Source of the DNA: Paragonimus westermani | Taxonomy: Eukaryota; Platyhelminthes; Trematoda; Plagiorchiida; Troglotrematidae | NCBI GenBank assembly: GCA_008508345.1 | Contig: QNGE01003278.1 | Span: 2,538-66,537 of the forward strand | Length of the DNA stretch: 64,000 bases | Direction: 5' to 3' | Shown here: positions 1 to 11,257 of the stretch, piece after piece | How the letters are laid out: the number at the start of each line of letters is the position of its first letter | Numbering within the stretch: the first letter of the stretch is position 1 | Made by a program: the position numbers and the translations under genes | The notes under the pieces: generated by a model | Database searches by the model: none | Seen by the model: only the letters and a program-made list of their open reading frames with translations | Told to the model about the DNA's origin: nothing

Positions 1-36
<36 letters not shown>
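1..36. repeat. (TA)n microsatellite
   Basis: A pure TA dinucleotide run opens the window. It is a simple repeat with no coding content and probably continues to the left. Confidence 0.97.
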
Positions 37-38
<2 letters not shown>

Positions 39-836
39 GTTCACTGTACGGAAGGTCTACGTGGCTTCGTGAGTCAGATCAAGAACATATAGTGGCAAGT
101 GGAGGTGCACCGGTTTCTTTCGATGTTATCTCAGCGTTGATTAACATGTTGAGATGCCTGGCGGCAGATTGTTAGAAGATATCGCCATGTTGGAACTACA
201 ATCACCATTATAAGACGAAGCTTTCTCCAGAAGAGTGGGCCAAGCTAGTGGAACTCTACGTTGAACCGTAACTACCATTTAACAGTCAAGTCCACCTTCA
301 GAAGACGGACGCATCAGTATCTAGACTGTTCACAGATGGTCTGTTATGACACCTTGTAACTGAAGCCTTTGGAACATTGAAACCAAAATGTGATTACAAT
401 ATTTGGGCACCATCATTGTTACTTCACGTCGGATTCAGATTGATCATCGTTGCCATTATCCTCAGCTTTGAGCAGTCCTCGTGGGTACTATGGCTGGAAT
501 TGCCGTTCGTTCTGACAGTGATCCACGAAGTTGTGGGGTGACAAATTTATACCAAAGAAGAGAACAAGAAGGTAGCGAAGAAACAAACGAACAACAATGG
601 ATTTTCGTAAAAGTCAGCAAGCTTGCGGATATAAACTCAATACTTACCGCAACACACTGCCATATCAGGAGGTGTTTCTAGCTGGAAGTGTGAATGGTTA
701 CAAACCCCCAATCTAGATGAATTACCATGCGCCTCGAGGCATTTATAGCCTGCTATCATGCCGTAGTCTGGCGACCTCACTGGTTTCTGATGGTTGGGAA
801 CAGTGGTGGTGTTGTTTGTAGCTCGGGTTGATGGTT
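37..836. other. No recognised feature
   Basis: Short open frames only, all broken by stops. I see no domain, RNA gene or repeat that I can name here. Confidence 0.5.
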
Positions 837-922
837 TTGGTATTGATATGTTCACCGAGCTTGGCATTTAGTTAAAACGTTTGCAACCTAAATGCCAAGC
901 TCGGCGAACATATCAATACCAA
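837..922. repeat. Foldback (hairpin) repeat, 35-bp arms
   Basis: The arms at 837-871 and 888-922 are reverse complements with a single mismatch (A at 854 against C), separated by a 16-nt loop. The words ACTGGTT(T)CT occur on both outer sides (about 779 and 928), so the structure may sit inside a larger repeat. It could be a small foldback transposon or a duplicated and inverted fragment. No coding sequence is visible. Confidence 0.85.
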
Positions 923-1454
923 GACTTCACTGGTTCTTTTAAACATCGGCAGCCACAGTGAACGATGTACGGTGCTGCATATATCACTTCCACATGTGCA
1001 GTACGTGGTCTACTATATCGGCTTTCGATCACAAACTAGCATATCTCCCAAATACGCGCCAACGAACTGTCGCGTTGCTAGTGTAGGCAGCCCATTCGAC
1101 ATTGGCTAAATTGCAGAAACGAAGGCAGTCGAATACTGAAGATCCACGCGCATCTTCCGTACGAATGGGTCACGTCTGTGATTAACACGACAAAACTGAG
1201 CGCACATGTGTAATGTGAACTTCGGTCGACAGATGGGCGCCTATGCAAAGCTACGAGGGAAGAAGACCAGTGAACTTACTGCGTGCCTTTGTTGTTCTCG
1301 TTGACAGCGAGTAAGTAATACTACAGACTGACGAGATGACACTACATAGATGGATGAAACGACTGGCAGTCTTCAACTGCTGCCTGCCGGCACTATCGAA
1401 GATAGTGACAGTGTCCACCCAACTTGTAACAACGCGTTACAGGTTGGCGGTGCA
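923..1454. other. No recognised feature; possible eroded LINE continuation
   Basis: The minus strand just below the LINE fragment at 1455-1695 may hold its continuation, but the frames are too broken for me to support a match. Confidence 0.3.
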
Positions 1455-1695
1455 AAGTGCACACTTTACAAACGAGCCGTCATTTGCCCGATTTAGCATG
1501 GTTTGCATATTCTTTTCGGAAGAAACAAGCAATGCGATATCGTCCACATATGACATCAGTCACATTACTACCTGGTAGAAGTTTTATTCAGAGATCTTCG
1601 GAACCTCTGAGTGCTCCTTCCAGAACATTGTCCAACACGTAGTTGGAGTGGGAGGGGAGTGTCGGATATCCCTGTCGAGTTCCACTTAACGTGGA
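1455..1695 (-). pseudogene. Reverse transcriptase fragment of a non-LTR retrotransposon
   Basis: Read on the minus strand, about 1690-1590 gives SGTRQGYPTLP, resembling RT motif B (usually SGVRQGCPLSP) of APE-type LINEs, followed by a hydrophobic NYVLDNVLEGAL stretch. After a frame change, about 1560-1485 gives SYVDDIALLVSS, the catalytic Y-x-D-D box, then a MQTMLNR helix. The two aspartates are kept. Order and spacing fit the palm of an RTE/CR1-like enzyme. Stops and a frameshift show that it is dead, and no EN or C-terminal part is attached. The clade cannot be fixed from this short piece. Confidence 0.7.
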
Positions 1696-2405
1696 GATCG
1701 CTCGAGGTAGCTACCCGCAACTGAGCACTCTGAACTCAGAATGGACACACAAGGAGTTTAGTAAACTGACATGCTTTACTGTAATTCCTCTGCGATGCAG
1801 ACAGCTTCAGAGAGCGTGACAGGCCACCGAATAAAAAGCTGCCGGTATGCCCAAAAATATCGTGCCACACACGTTCTGAGTCGGTTTTAGCTTTAGTAAA
1901 TTCTAGGGGTGGACCAACTCGGTAATCGTCATCTGGCATGATTCACACGATTCCGTTTTTTGGGCGTGAGCGACGGTGCATCGGACGGCTTCACACTCGC
2001 CGGAGTGCATACTAATTAGCAACGCCGCTGTCTTACTACAGAACATAGCTGTGGCAACGGGCAACTCGGTAAATCATGTTTGTACATATGGAACACTCTC
2101 ATGTACCATTTAGTTTTGTAATTTATCAGACTTTGGGAGAACGGAATAGTTTCACGTGCGTTGCCACTTACGAAACCAAAACGAGAAAGTTTGGGTGATT
2201 TTTATCGAGGCTCGATGGGCTGTTGTAACCCCACTGTGATCATTGTGGCCCGATACGTTTTGACTATGGCAAGCGAGAATTCGGACACACATCTTGCTCA
2301 GGTTGGGTTGATTTGTAGCTAATTTCGGAAGCTTGTTTGTGCTTAAAATTTGCTACTTTCAACAGAATGGTGGATGTGATCGTGGGTTGTACGACTTTTT
2401 ACCCT

Positions 2406-2445
<40 letters not shown>

Positions 2446-3290
2446 TTATGGAGGTGGATACGGAGAATTGGTATGTTAGTATCTCTTATAGAAAGCGATA
2501 TTTTGAGCACTTTCATCCCTCTCGAAGGAGCTGTATGATCTTGAGGTTACTGCCACTTTTACCCATATTACAACCTTATATGTTTGTTTTTGCGTGGTAT
2601 GCCATTAGTCCGACAACCGGTGTCTCAGTGTAGTTTATGGCCATTTTACTTTTTCCTTTCAACACAGTTAAGCTTCTGTTGTTATGGAACCTGCTGTGTG
2701 TTTATTTCACATGTTGTCTGAGTACCATTAGAACCCAACATCTCGATGTCAAGTCAAATTGATACGCCCAAACGACCTCCATCTGGACTAGGCGGCCGGT
2801 TAGTAAAAAACACCAAACTTGTCTTTTCGGAGTACGTGAACAAATGTATGTGAAACTAACAGCATTTGATTACAAGTCCGAATACTCTTTCTGCTAATGG
2901 TGGCAACCGTTCTCCGAGATACCTTTGTTCGCACTGTAATCTCTGGCTTTTTCCCACTGTTAACCACGCATTGTGGCTGCTTCCTTGTAGTCCAACTTAC
3001 CGCATATTATCTGTGACGAACATTCAGTTGTCATTATTTGGATGTGTTTGTGCTTTTTGTGTTGATTGGTCTACAAAACGGACTGCGGTTATGGTCGATT
3101 TCTCACTGGTCTGACTTGCCACGAGAACATGGTTTGCTGTATAACGTTTTGCAGCCCTGGTTGCAAGAAATCCAAAGCGAGCACGACTCAACACTTTTGG
3201 TGACTATACCCTCAGCTCTCTCCTCACTTGAAACTCCTACTTAGTTTGTGTGCTTTTATCTGGAAAGATGTCCTCCTCCTATTTGATGTC
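1696..3290. other. No recognised feature apart from a TA run
   Basis: Only short frames occur. The stretch contains the (TA)n run listed separately at 2412-2442. Nothing else could be named. Confidence 0.4.
2412..2442. repeat. (TA)n microsatellite
   Basis: Uninterrupted TA run following a CATACATA lead-in. It creates a spurious YIYIYIY stretch in one frame. Confidence 0.95.
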
Positions 3291-3480
3291 ACACGGTTGG
3301 TGGCATGCGATTCGGATTAGCCTGTCACAGTGACCGAAGCCAAAGGACGCCTGCGCTTATCCACCACTGTAACTGGCTTGCGCTGCACCAGTTGCAGTTC
3401 CACCAACACACCACGTATCCAGTGTAAACCCGAAGGAATAAGACTGGGAGGTGTGCCAGTGGGGCCTTTGTGTCCAGCCG
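3291..3480 (+). repeat. Dispersed repeat, copy 1 (second copy 44085-44255, minus)
   Basis: This stretch matches the reverse complement of 44085-44255 along about 150 bp, beginning at the shared GATTCGGATTAGCCT and ending near GGAGGTG. The frame starting at the shared GTGACCGAAGCC is open in both copies (VTEAKGRLRL..., MTEAKGRLRL...) and carries a CxxC or CxxCC pair. That suggests the 5' end of a retroelement open frame rather than pure non-coding repeat. After the shared block the two copies diverge abruptly. I do not recognise the family. Confidence 0.75.
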
Positions 3481-4603
3481 GCCAATGCTGGTTAGCCACT
3501 TGATTGGCCAATAAGGAAAGGAAACTCTTATCTCTCGGAAACTAAACAGAGAGAGGCTGCAATGACGAGATCTACACTGAGAAGAAAGATTTTTGAAGCG
3601 TAATACAAGAAGCTTTGCAGTATAGGAGTGCAGGTTAGTGCAACCGAAAGAAGATAGGGATTAAAAGCAAAGTTCTCATTGGACTCTGAAAAGCCAGACA
3701 GACCATTCATCATACCTTACATCAACAAAGCCTGAGAAAAGAATGGGTAGAAGACCACAGACACTCTAGTTTCTGAAAAGAAGAGCGAATTAATTGTCAA
3801 TGACCAGGATGTTAGCCGATGCAGTCATTAACACACACACACACACACACCGATCTTCAGCGCTTAGTGGTGGAGATTTGATGTGAACGGATCATCTGTG
3901 GCTCACTCATGTAATGCATGTGCAATCGGCAACAACAGGGGTAATATATCTTTATGAGTTCTTTCCGAATTGATTATTAGATTTTTAAAACACTGACAGC
4001 ACGTTCCTTGAAGCGCAACGTAAATATTGAAAAGCCGACAGACTCAAATCAAAACTACTTTCAAGTAGATGAACCCAGAAATGAGCAGGTATCCATATAA
4101 ACGTCACTTTCACTTTATCCACTCAGTCCATTATTTTCATATGATGTAATTAACCAATATTTACGTCTAATGGTTGTAGAGTAGATGGTGTATTCGGTGA
4201 CCGAAAAAGAGTTTGCTCTAGCTGAAACGTATGTTTAGGTTAGCCATATAGTTACCTGTATTCCCTGATCACTTTGCTATTGATCTGCTTTTGCGGAGCG
4301 GTTGGAATCTGTTCACTCAAGCCTTTCGATTGCATGTGTTCCCCCCTTCAAAACCAAAATGAAATGTGTCTCAAACAGCTAGAATTCGGACATTTCTGCT
4401 TGCCAAGAAAAGTAGATTTTCTTTTCCAGTTCTGCTGTTCGCCTGCCGTTTATTTAGTTCAGTTTGAAATTCGCAGATCATCCATTCAGTTTAGTTTAAT
4501 CCTTTCAAACCGTGCGCTACACTCAACTTCCTGATTGCTTGTGCTCATTCGGTGCACTATTCATTCAAACGTGGTCATTGTTACGTCTCCCTCTCTCCCT
4601 CAG
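3481..4603. other. No recognised feature; (AC)n run inside
   Basis: Contains a CA dinucleotide run at about 3831-3850. The last part (about 4560-4603) is pyrimidine-rich and ends in the CCCTCAG acceptor of the exon at 4604, so at least this end is intron. Confidence 0.5.
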
Positions 4604-4699
4604 TGTCGACGGTATAAATTATCAGCAGATGTCCGGGAGGCAGCTGAGAAGACGTTGCGTGCGTTTCAGGCTATCCGGAGCAGTGCCACAAAAGAGGAG
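4604..4699 (+). CDS. Internal exon of a SET1/SETD1-like gene (upstream exon of two)
   Basis: A pyrimidine tract ending CTCTCCCTCAG is followed by a 96-nt open segment and the donor GAG|GTTAGT, so both borders are canonical. It is phase 0 at both ends and encodes 32 residues from CRRYKLSADVREAAEKTL to SSATKEE, probably helical and basic. Its phase matches the exon at 5983, giving a smooth ATKEE/VAETQA join across a 1.28-kb intron. Identity as part of a SET1-like protein rests on the next exon; this segment alone has no domain I recognise. In the SETD1 family an RRM lies upstream of this region, and I did not find it in the window. Confidence 0.6.
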
Positions 4700-5982
4700 G
4701 TTAGTTTTTATTATGGATTTCTTCGGAGGTCGTGATTCTAAGTCATCGGACCACATCTTTCACAATTGAATTGCGCCAAGTCATGCTTCTTCCTCTGGTG
4801 CTCATACTAAATGACGGGAAGCGCTCAGTGGTCTTCATCGATAGTTATTATGCTCTACCGTCCCATCTGAGCTAGTACGTCTGTCATGTATATAGTATTG
4901 TGGTACTTCATTCACCCAAAAGGATTTTGTTTGGATCCGCGTATTCGGCTGAGTATTTCGGCAGATCTGCTACACTATCTGCTTCTGTTCACTTTTGACG
5001 CTGTTTTTCAGTATCAAGTTTCTCTTATTGATTATGTCCGTGAGTTATCTGGCGAACTTTTGCAACTGGCTGTTAGCCATGGGCAGAATGGTTGCATAGG
5101 CACAATGGGTTGTGCATTTTTAGAAATCAATACATTTGACGTGCCACTGTCGGGAGGTTTGAGTTTGTTCATGTTTCGTAATCAACCTGTGCTGTGGCCA
5201 CAACACAAATGTTCCCGCCTGATCTCAGTTCTCACTAAACCCTTTGGCTGTATGTCTTTTACTGATCTGCTTGTCGTTGGGACGGATTACAACTTAATGA
5301 CGTAAACTCATTTGTTATTCACTGGTTTCTTTATCGAGCAAGCTCTGATTTATCCACGTAAAAGCTGAATTCAACGTCCCCTATTGCCAACCACCTGGAG
5401 TAAAGGGAGGGGTTAACTGTCCTAATTCCTTTAAAAGAAACGTGAGGCGACTACTTCTGCTGGTTCGCAAGGTGCCGTCGATTAGACGAATCTAAACGTT
5501 CATCTATGTTCACAAAGTAGTTCATGCTAATATTACAGCCACGCTGGTTCATAGGAGTTTATTTTTAGTTCTATGTTTACAGTAAGCTTGTTCTGAACCA
5601 CTTCAGTTGTACTAATCGTCAGCAACACTTCAATTCATGCTGATTTTAATGCTTCCAGGACGTGAGATACTTGCTTATGTAATAGTTACCTTGTTTCTCG
5701 TTATCTCTTTGGTCTGGTATGAAGTTAAACAATATGTCACCTTTTTGTTTACGATATCGGACACTATGGATAATAGATACTAACGTAGTTAATTTCTGAT
5801 CCCCAGGGTACATTAGCGGCTCTTATTTACGTGTGTGTTTCTTCTTTGGTCATTCGGCTTGTGTTTATCTTATGTTTTGCTGTCTACTTTGATCCTCATC
5901 GTTGAAGATTAAACAAAGGTCTGTATGGTATTCACCTCGTGATTTTTCTGATGATTCCGTGTTTTTTTGACACACTCGGCAG
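4700..5982 (+). other. Intron between the two SET1-like exons
   Basis: Begins GTTAGT and ends CACACTCGGCAG. A 139-codon open frame at 4886-5305 lies inside it, but it has no domain and no clear borders, so I treat it as intron sequence. Confidence 0.55.
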
Positions 5983-7017
5983 GTTGCTGAAACGCAGGCT
6001 CTCATCACCGCGCACCAGACTCGTCCAACAAAAATCGAGTCCAACAGTCAGGTCTCCAAAAGAGTCCTCGACCAACCACCTTCTGGTCAAATTGACTTAA
6101 CGCGTTCTGTGACAGTCGACCCGCAGTCAACCACGTCAGTCACTCGTGAACCGCCTGCTTCTGACTTACTTCCCAACTCGACTACTGTTGAGACAGAGAG
6201 TCTGACTGCTGATTTGGCAGCCAAAGTAGATGATATGCTTTCGCTAATCCGTGCGACTGATGAACGCATGGCTGCAGCAGCCACTTCACATCCAAAAGTA
6301 TCAGGTAAATCTCTTTCAAGCTCAGTACAAGAATCTTTGTCGTCCACAATTTCTTCAGATATTGGTTTTGACAACGGCCGAAACATACGTGCCTCAGCTG
6401 TCGCCGCGGCTGCGGCACATATGCATGATGAAGAAGATGAAGAATCAGTTATGTCCCGCGTTGAACAGGTTGCAGCTTTCGAAGCAGCTTCGAAACTGTC
6501 TTCCAATTATGTTCATCCCGCTGGCATACCACCTCCACCACCTCCTCCACCTCCGGTCCATGCGAGTTCTTTTCACGTTCCTCCAACGAGTCCACATCCT
6601 TCCCATCCCCTGTCGCCTTCATCTGTCGATCTAGATTTGGATTCTCGGATAGAGATGCTGATCACTGGTCCTAAAACCAGCGATTTACGATCTAAGTCGA
6701 ACAAAACCTCCCCGATATGCTATACAGATTCCAAGCTCCCTGATCCAAGTACTCATTCTCCACCGAAAGCCGCAAACCAATTAGTACGGACCTCGGACAA
6801 TGGCCATGTGGCCCCTGCCTCCAGTCTTTTAGCAAGGAGACATGCAATAGCAGAAAAGATTGCTATTGTGACGGGTCGGGCGTCAAACTTAACCCCGGTG
6901 AAATCTAATGCGTCCAAATCCTTAGGTTCACAGTCTGAACGCACATCTATCCCATTAACATCAACTTCTCACTCTGTCTCCAAGGACGATGAACTCTACG
7001 ATTTGTTAGGCGTGTGA
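5983..7017 (+). CDS. Large exon of a SET1/SETD1-like histone methyltransferase
   Basis: This is the longest convincing host coding block in the window, about 344 codons from the acceptor CGGCAG|GTT to a TGA. It encodes a Ser/Thr-rich linker, an Ala-rich and acidic patch (AAAAAHMHDEEDEE), a run of nine prolines, and then LDLDSRIEMLITGPK. The LDSRIEML word after a proline-rich stretch is, to my knowledge, a mark of SETD1A/B, the catalytic subunits of COMPASS that methylate histone H3 lysine 4 in the nucleus. The catalytic SET domain, expected far downstream, is not visible, so either the frame splices on near the end (LLGC|GTGTGA or CGT|GTGAAG are weak donors) or the TGA ends an isoform. A strong donor-like CAG|GTAAAT lies inside at 6301-6309. 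The exon is well supported; the family call is moderate. Confidence 0.6.
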   Translation, partial: VAETQALITAHQTRPTKIESNSQVSKRVLDQPPSGQIDLTRSVTVDPQSTTSVTREPPASDLLPNSTTVETESLTADLAAKVDDMLSLIRATDERMAAAATSHPKVSGKSLSSSVQESLSSTISSDIGFDNGRNIRASAVAAAAAHMHDEEDEESVMSRVEQVAAFEAASKLSSNYVHPAGIPPPPPPPPPVHASSFHVPPTSPHPSHPLSPSSVDLDLDSRIEMLITGPKTSDLRSKSNKTSPICYTDSKLPDPSTHSPPKAANQLVRTSDNGHVAPASSLLARRHAIAEKIAIVTGRASNLTPVKSNASKSLGSQSERTSIPLTSTSHSVSKDDELYDLLGV

Positions 7018-10000
7018 AGCTTTGTTACTTTGCCGATATCCTAACATCTCAGACAGACTCCGTGTATGAGCAGTGTAATTTCTTTTGACTTTTTTTCTAA
7101 TCCAGAATCTTGACTCCCTATGGCTTCCCATGTGGTTTATGCGTTTGTGAAACTGATTGTTTCGGTTACGTTCTTATGCTATCCTTACCTCAGCAGTCCG
7201 AATTTTTATCGTCTCTTCAAATGAATTTCTGTCGGTTTGTCTGTTCTTCGTGGTTACTCTTACGTTAGCTGCAGTTGTGTTCTGCTCAAATTTCCCGCCG
7301 TTACTATTCATCAGGTGCTCAACAGGAGCAGCCCACAGACCAACAACTTGGCATTTGTATAAATATCTGAACGGTTGGCCAGCCATGGTCGGACTCCATC
7401 TGCCGAGCATCCCGCTATTTCTTCGTCCCCATCTTGATTTAATCGTCCGCCCTGTGCCGTTTTTCGCACATACGTGCCTCGCTTTCTCATACCCTCATCC
7501 CTTCGACTCGTCATTTTTCTTATTAGCCAATTCTTTTCTGTGCGCCGATTTTCACTCACTTCCCGAAAATTTTGCACGGCTGTTTGGTCGTATCACACTG
7601 AACCCGCTTTTTCATTCACTTAGCCAAGTCCAGTTATCGTTCCTGGTTTTGATGTTAAGAACGCTCGTGTTTAAGAGGCCCCAGTTTGCTGTGCTCTTCT
7701 GAAGGACCTCGTGAAATCGTAGCACCACCAGTAGTGGTTGGTGTGCACGTGAAACCTGTTGATTGATTCGTTTTTACCTCCTGTTAACAAATGATAGGCG
7801 GTTCTATGAGGTTAGCTGTAGGAGGTGCATAAAATTGTGCACCATCGCCTTAAGCGAGCACAACTCACCTTCGTTCTCAATCGACAGTGTGGTTCACCTT
7901 ACCTTCCGCATAACGCTGTTTCTTCAGAAAAATGGATAGTTACTGCAACAGGTGGATCTCCCTGTTGTCGGGTTACCGTGTACGGGTGTGGCTTTTATCG
8001 CTTTGCCGTTAAAAGTCGGATGTCTGAAAACCGCTTATTTGTTTCATTCGGCAGGGCTATCACAGTTTTGACCGGGAAGACTGGCTCTCGCTTGGCTGGC
8101 GAGATGATTATTTTGTGGGCTTTCTTTGACAACCTGTTGCGGTTCTGTGATGGTTGGCTATGATTTCGTTTAATTCAAGCAGTTGCTTGTGTATAATTCA
8201 AACCGGACCAACATAGTCTCTCAACAATTGAAATGCAGAGGAGTTTTTTCCGAATTTATGTAGTACTACCTATAGACTTTCAATGTGAGGTCGGTCATTT
8301 GCTTATTGGTTCAAATGTTCTGATGGACCAGGAATGAAGTTAGTGTTAACGCAACGCTAGGTGTTGATTCCAGACAACATATCCCACGCATCATCGTAGG
8401 CAGCCTTGTGCGATTGATAACCTGAAGCCCATTGACTCCCAGGTTTGTCATGTGGGGGCAGGTCTGCTCGTGGTTTGTCGGGCTTTCGCTGTTACCAGTT
8501 AGAAATTGTGCATAACAGTGGGCTCTGCTGGGGCGGCCACGGAAGGAGGTTGAATGAAGGGAACGAGTAGGTTTTTGGCGGGTGTGATTTGGATTCGAGA
8601 AGTGGAAGTTAGGCCAGTTAGTGTCGTGTTCTGTACGGGTAACAAGTGATCACAGGCGTTGACTTGTTTGTTGTTCCCCTTCGGCAATACGTCGTCGGTG
8701 TTTAAGAATGAATGAAGCTGCCTCCTTTCGCTGTCCTACGTTTGTTCGATTTGCACGCTTGATGAAAAGAGGCGGAAGCAGTTACAGTAATCACAGATCA
8801 CCTTGACTTTCTGGTCCGATGTAATTATTACCGGACTAGTCTATTAACCAGCAATATTAGAACCTTAAGCGGGTGTTAAATTCGGATCTTAGAATTCAGT
8901 GTTCTTCACTTTCCGCCTGTCTTTAAGTGATGTGTTCGTGCTAGCCGTTGGAAATTTTGATTCTCAAGATGGCCTCCACTCTCAAGACAATAGGGTGGGT
9001 TTTCGTCTAATGATCACACTTGTGGTACAATATCAGGTACAGGACCAAAATGCACGCAAACGTTGTCCAATTTGATTCCACGCGGTATTCTTTGAAGGGT
9101 TTGTGGGTGATTAACAAGCCCATCGACATAAACCGCCTAAGTCTTTGGCTTTTGTGGTGGAATTGATGGCTTCTCCGGGTGTGGTTGCTGCGGCCCCACG
9201 GTGACACGTGCAGCATTCCAACTGCCCTAACCGAGTTGTTGTATTAGGATTCCGCGTCTTGTATTTGGGGTCCAGTGAATGGTGGTGGGACTGTTCGATG
9301 TGAAGAAATGACAAGATACGGCGTACGTGTCACAACTTTGGAGGGTTTTCGCAACATCTTGTTGCTGCTTTATCAGGGACTAGGCTGTTAGGTTGGGCCT
9401 CGTGCTGCATAGGAGCGAGCGTGCATTTGGTCGCCAGTGCCACGTCCAAAAAGCGGACGAGGGGTAGTTAGATCACTGGAGATCGGAGGGGTCGCTTTGG
9501 TGAACTGATCATTGGCAGACCGGGTGATTCACTGAACGCATGCTGGTCTTAGATTTCGACAATACGAAAAGGTCGCTAAAGGCTTGTTCATTAATTGATA
9601 TCCTCCTCTGAACACAACGTTCTGGCGAACACGGCGTTATTGATCATTCAGCTTCTAGCTGATGCTTGGGTAAGCACATGCATTCAGATTTGATCTTTGG
9701 ACGAGGTAATGTGGCTGTTGATGTTACAGAGGTTGAGGAAATTCTTTAGTATCTGCGCTACACAGCTCGGCAATTCTTTCGCGGCGTTACGCAGCTCGCA
9801 GGCATCAGACAGTTTTAAGGACCACTTCGTGTCGTGCATGTGTTGCTTGTTCGCGCTTGTGTGTCTGCTTCTGCATTGCTTGCACGCGAGTTTGTACATT
9901 GCTTACGCCAGCTCATTGCGTTTTTATTAATCATTTTGCTGACTACATTTGGTCAACCACTTACATGGTACTGGCGACATTTTTTGGATGATTTACCCAT

Positions 10001-10772
10001 ACCATCACCGACTGCAACGTTTTGCTTTTGACGGTTTCAAGTGTATCCCGTTCACGAGCCCTGAGTTCAGCCGCTGTCCGTTAACTTACGAATATTACAC
10101 AGGTGAATCAAAAGCATCAATCAACGTGTGATTGTCGATACTTCGCTGAACGGCATCCGCTACGAAATCACATAGTGCTTTCAGCCGACACGGTGACTAG
10201 CTGAGTTGTTCTGAACATGAACACCGATACTAACCTTACCAGACTATTTTAGGTCTTCAAGGCTCATGACCACCCTATGTTCTGGTCACTTCACCGCCAT
10301 CTCTAGTATTTGACGATCGGGTTACATAATAATGCTCAATGTGGCGAATGCCGATTGTGTACCTCAACTCTCATCGATTTTGCTTATATTGTACACGTAA
10401 CGGAAGCGCGCCACGCAATTGCTACCCTGCTCCCTCAATCAGGTTGAACCCACCGTGAGAATGTGATATTGGGAAGCATGTTTTTGTCTTACCTTTTCGC
10501 ATTTCAGGTCGCACTGCGAGATGACCTGCATGTGGATATTGTCTTTGCCTTCCATAAATTGAAGGGTGTATTTTGTTCCCACGACTGGCGAATTCAGCGT
10601 GTCCTTCATATTGTTGTCGATACTTGTTCAATCGTGATGTAAAGAAAGCTGTAGCATGGTGCTGTGCAAGGTGATGCAATTACAAAATCACGTGACGAGT
10701 AATATGGATAACGTATCTTCATACAGGTTGAGCATCACCGACAAATGATCGTACCTGTCGCATTCCCGTAGA
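7018..10772. other. No recognised feature
   Basis: A 181-codon open frame at 7157-7702 (+) is rich in Phe, Leu and Ser, lacks any domain, and is matched by open frames on the other strand, so I do not call it. The first part may be intron or 3' UTR of the SET1-like gene. No repeat or RNA gene was identified in the rest. Confidence 0.45.
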
Positions 10773-10880
10773 TTTTCCAGTCGACCCCTTCCAGAAAGAA
10801 GCACAGGATTCGAGTTTCGCTCATTTTATAACTCGTCAGTAGTGCACTTTCTTGCCGGCATTGGTACTAGAATTCCAGCC
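10773..10880 (-). repeat. SINE-like dispersed repeat, copy 1
   Basis: Matches the reverse complement of 11150-11257. The core GTCGACCCCTTCCAGAAAG is identical in both, and similarity runs on to the GTCAGTAGTGCAC word. There is no coding capacity. The length and the CGAATCC word suggest a short interspersed element, but a tRNA-type promoter is not convincing. Confidence 0.7.
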
Positions 10881-11149
10881 ACGCTTCCCTGAGGCAACCG
10901 TATTCACCACTGCGCCATTGGGCACGACCGAAATATCATATGTGAACGCTCAACCACCTTCGCTTGAGTAATGGTCAGGTTGCCCGAGAGCAGACACAGT
11001 AACAGTCCTGCTAACTCTGATCGATAATCCGTCAATTAACACTTCTCTGTAGGTTGAAACCGCACAAATCATTCACTTGGTCAAACATATTTTGATTACC
11101 GATGAGTATTAGGGAATTTTGGTTTTCATGTGAATTGAACCTCATCCAC

Positions 11150-11257
11150 AGCCGGAGTTCTAGCCACGGCTGTGACAAGGTTGTGCACTACTGACGGGCT
11201 CTAACAAGAGCGAATCTCGAATCCAGTGCTTCTTTCTGGAAGGGGTCGACTAAAAAG
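11150..11257 (+). repeat. SINE-like dispersed repeat, copy 2 (inverted to copy 1)
   Basis: Faces copy 1 at a distance of about 270 bp, so the pair could fold into an imperfect stem. The stretch GGGCTCTAACAAGAGC within it is itself a small hairpin. The two copies differ by scattered substitutions and small indels, so the insertions or the duplication are not recent. Confidence 0.7.

Noticed and set aside
6087..6506. 139-codon minus-strand frame
   Set aside because: Antisense to the SET1-like exon; Ser/Ala-rich because of the codons on the other strand.
7157..7702. 181-codon open frame (+), rich in Phe, Leu and Ser
   Set aside because: No domain, no splice-border support, and the other strand is open as well. 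Composition looks like intron or UTR sequence.
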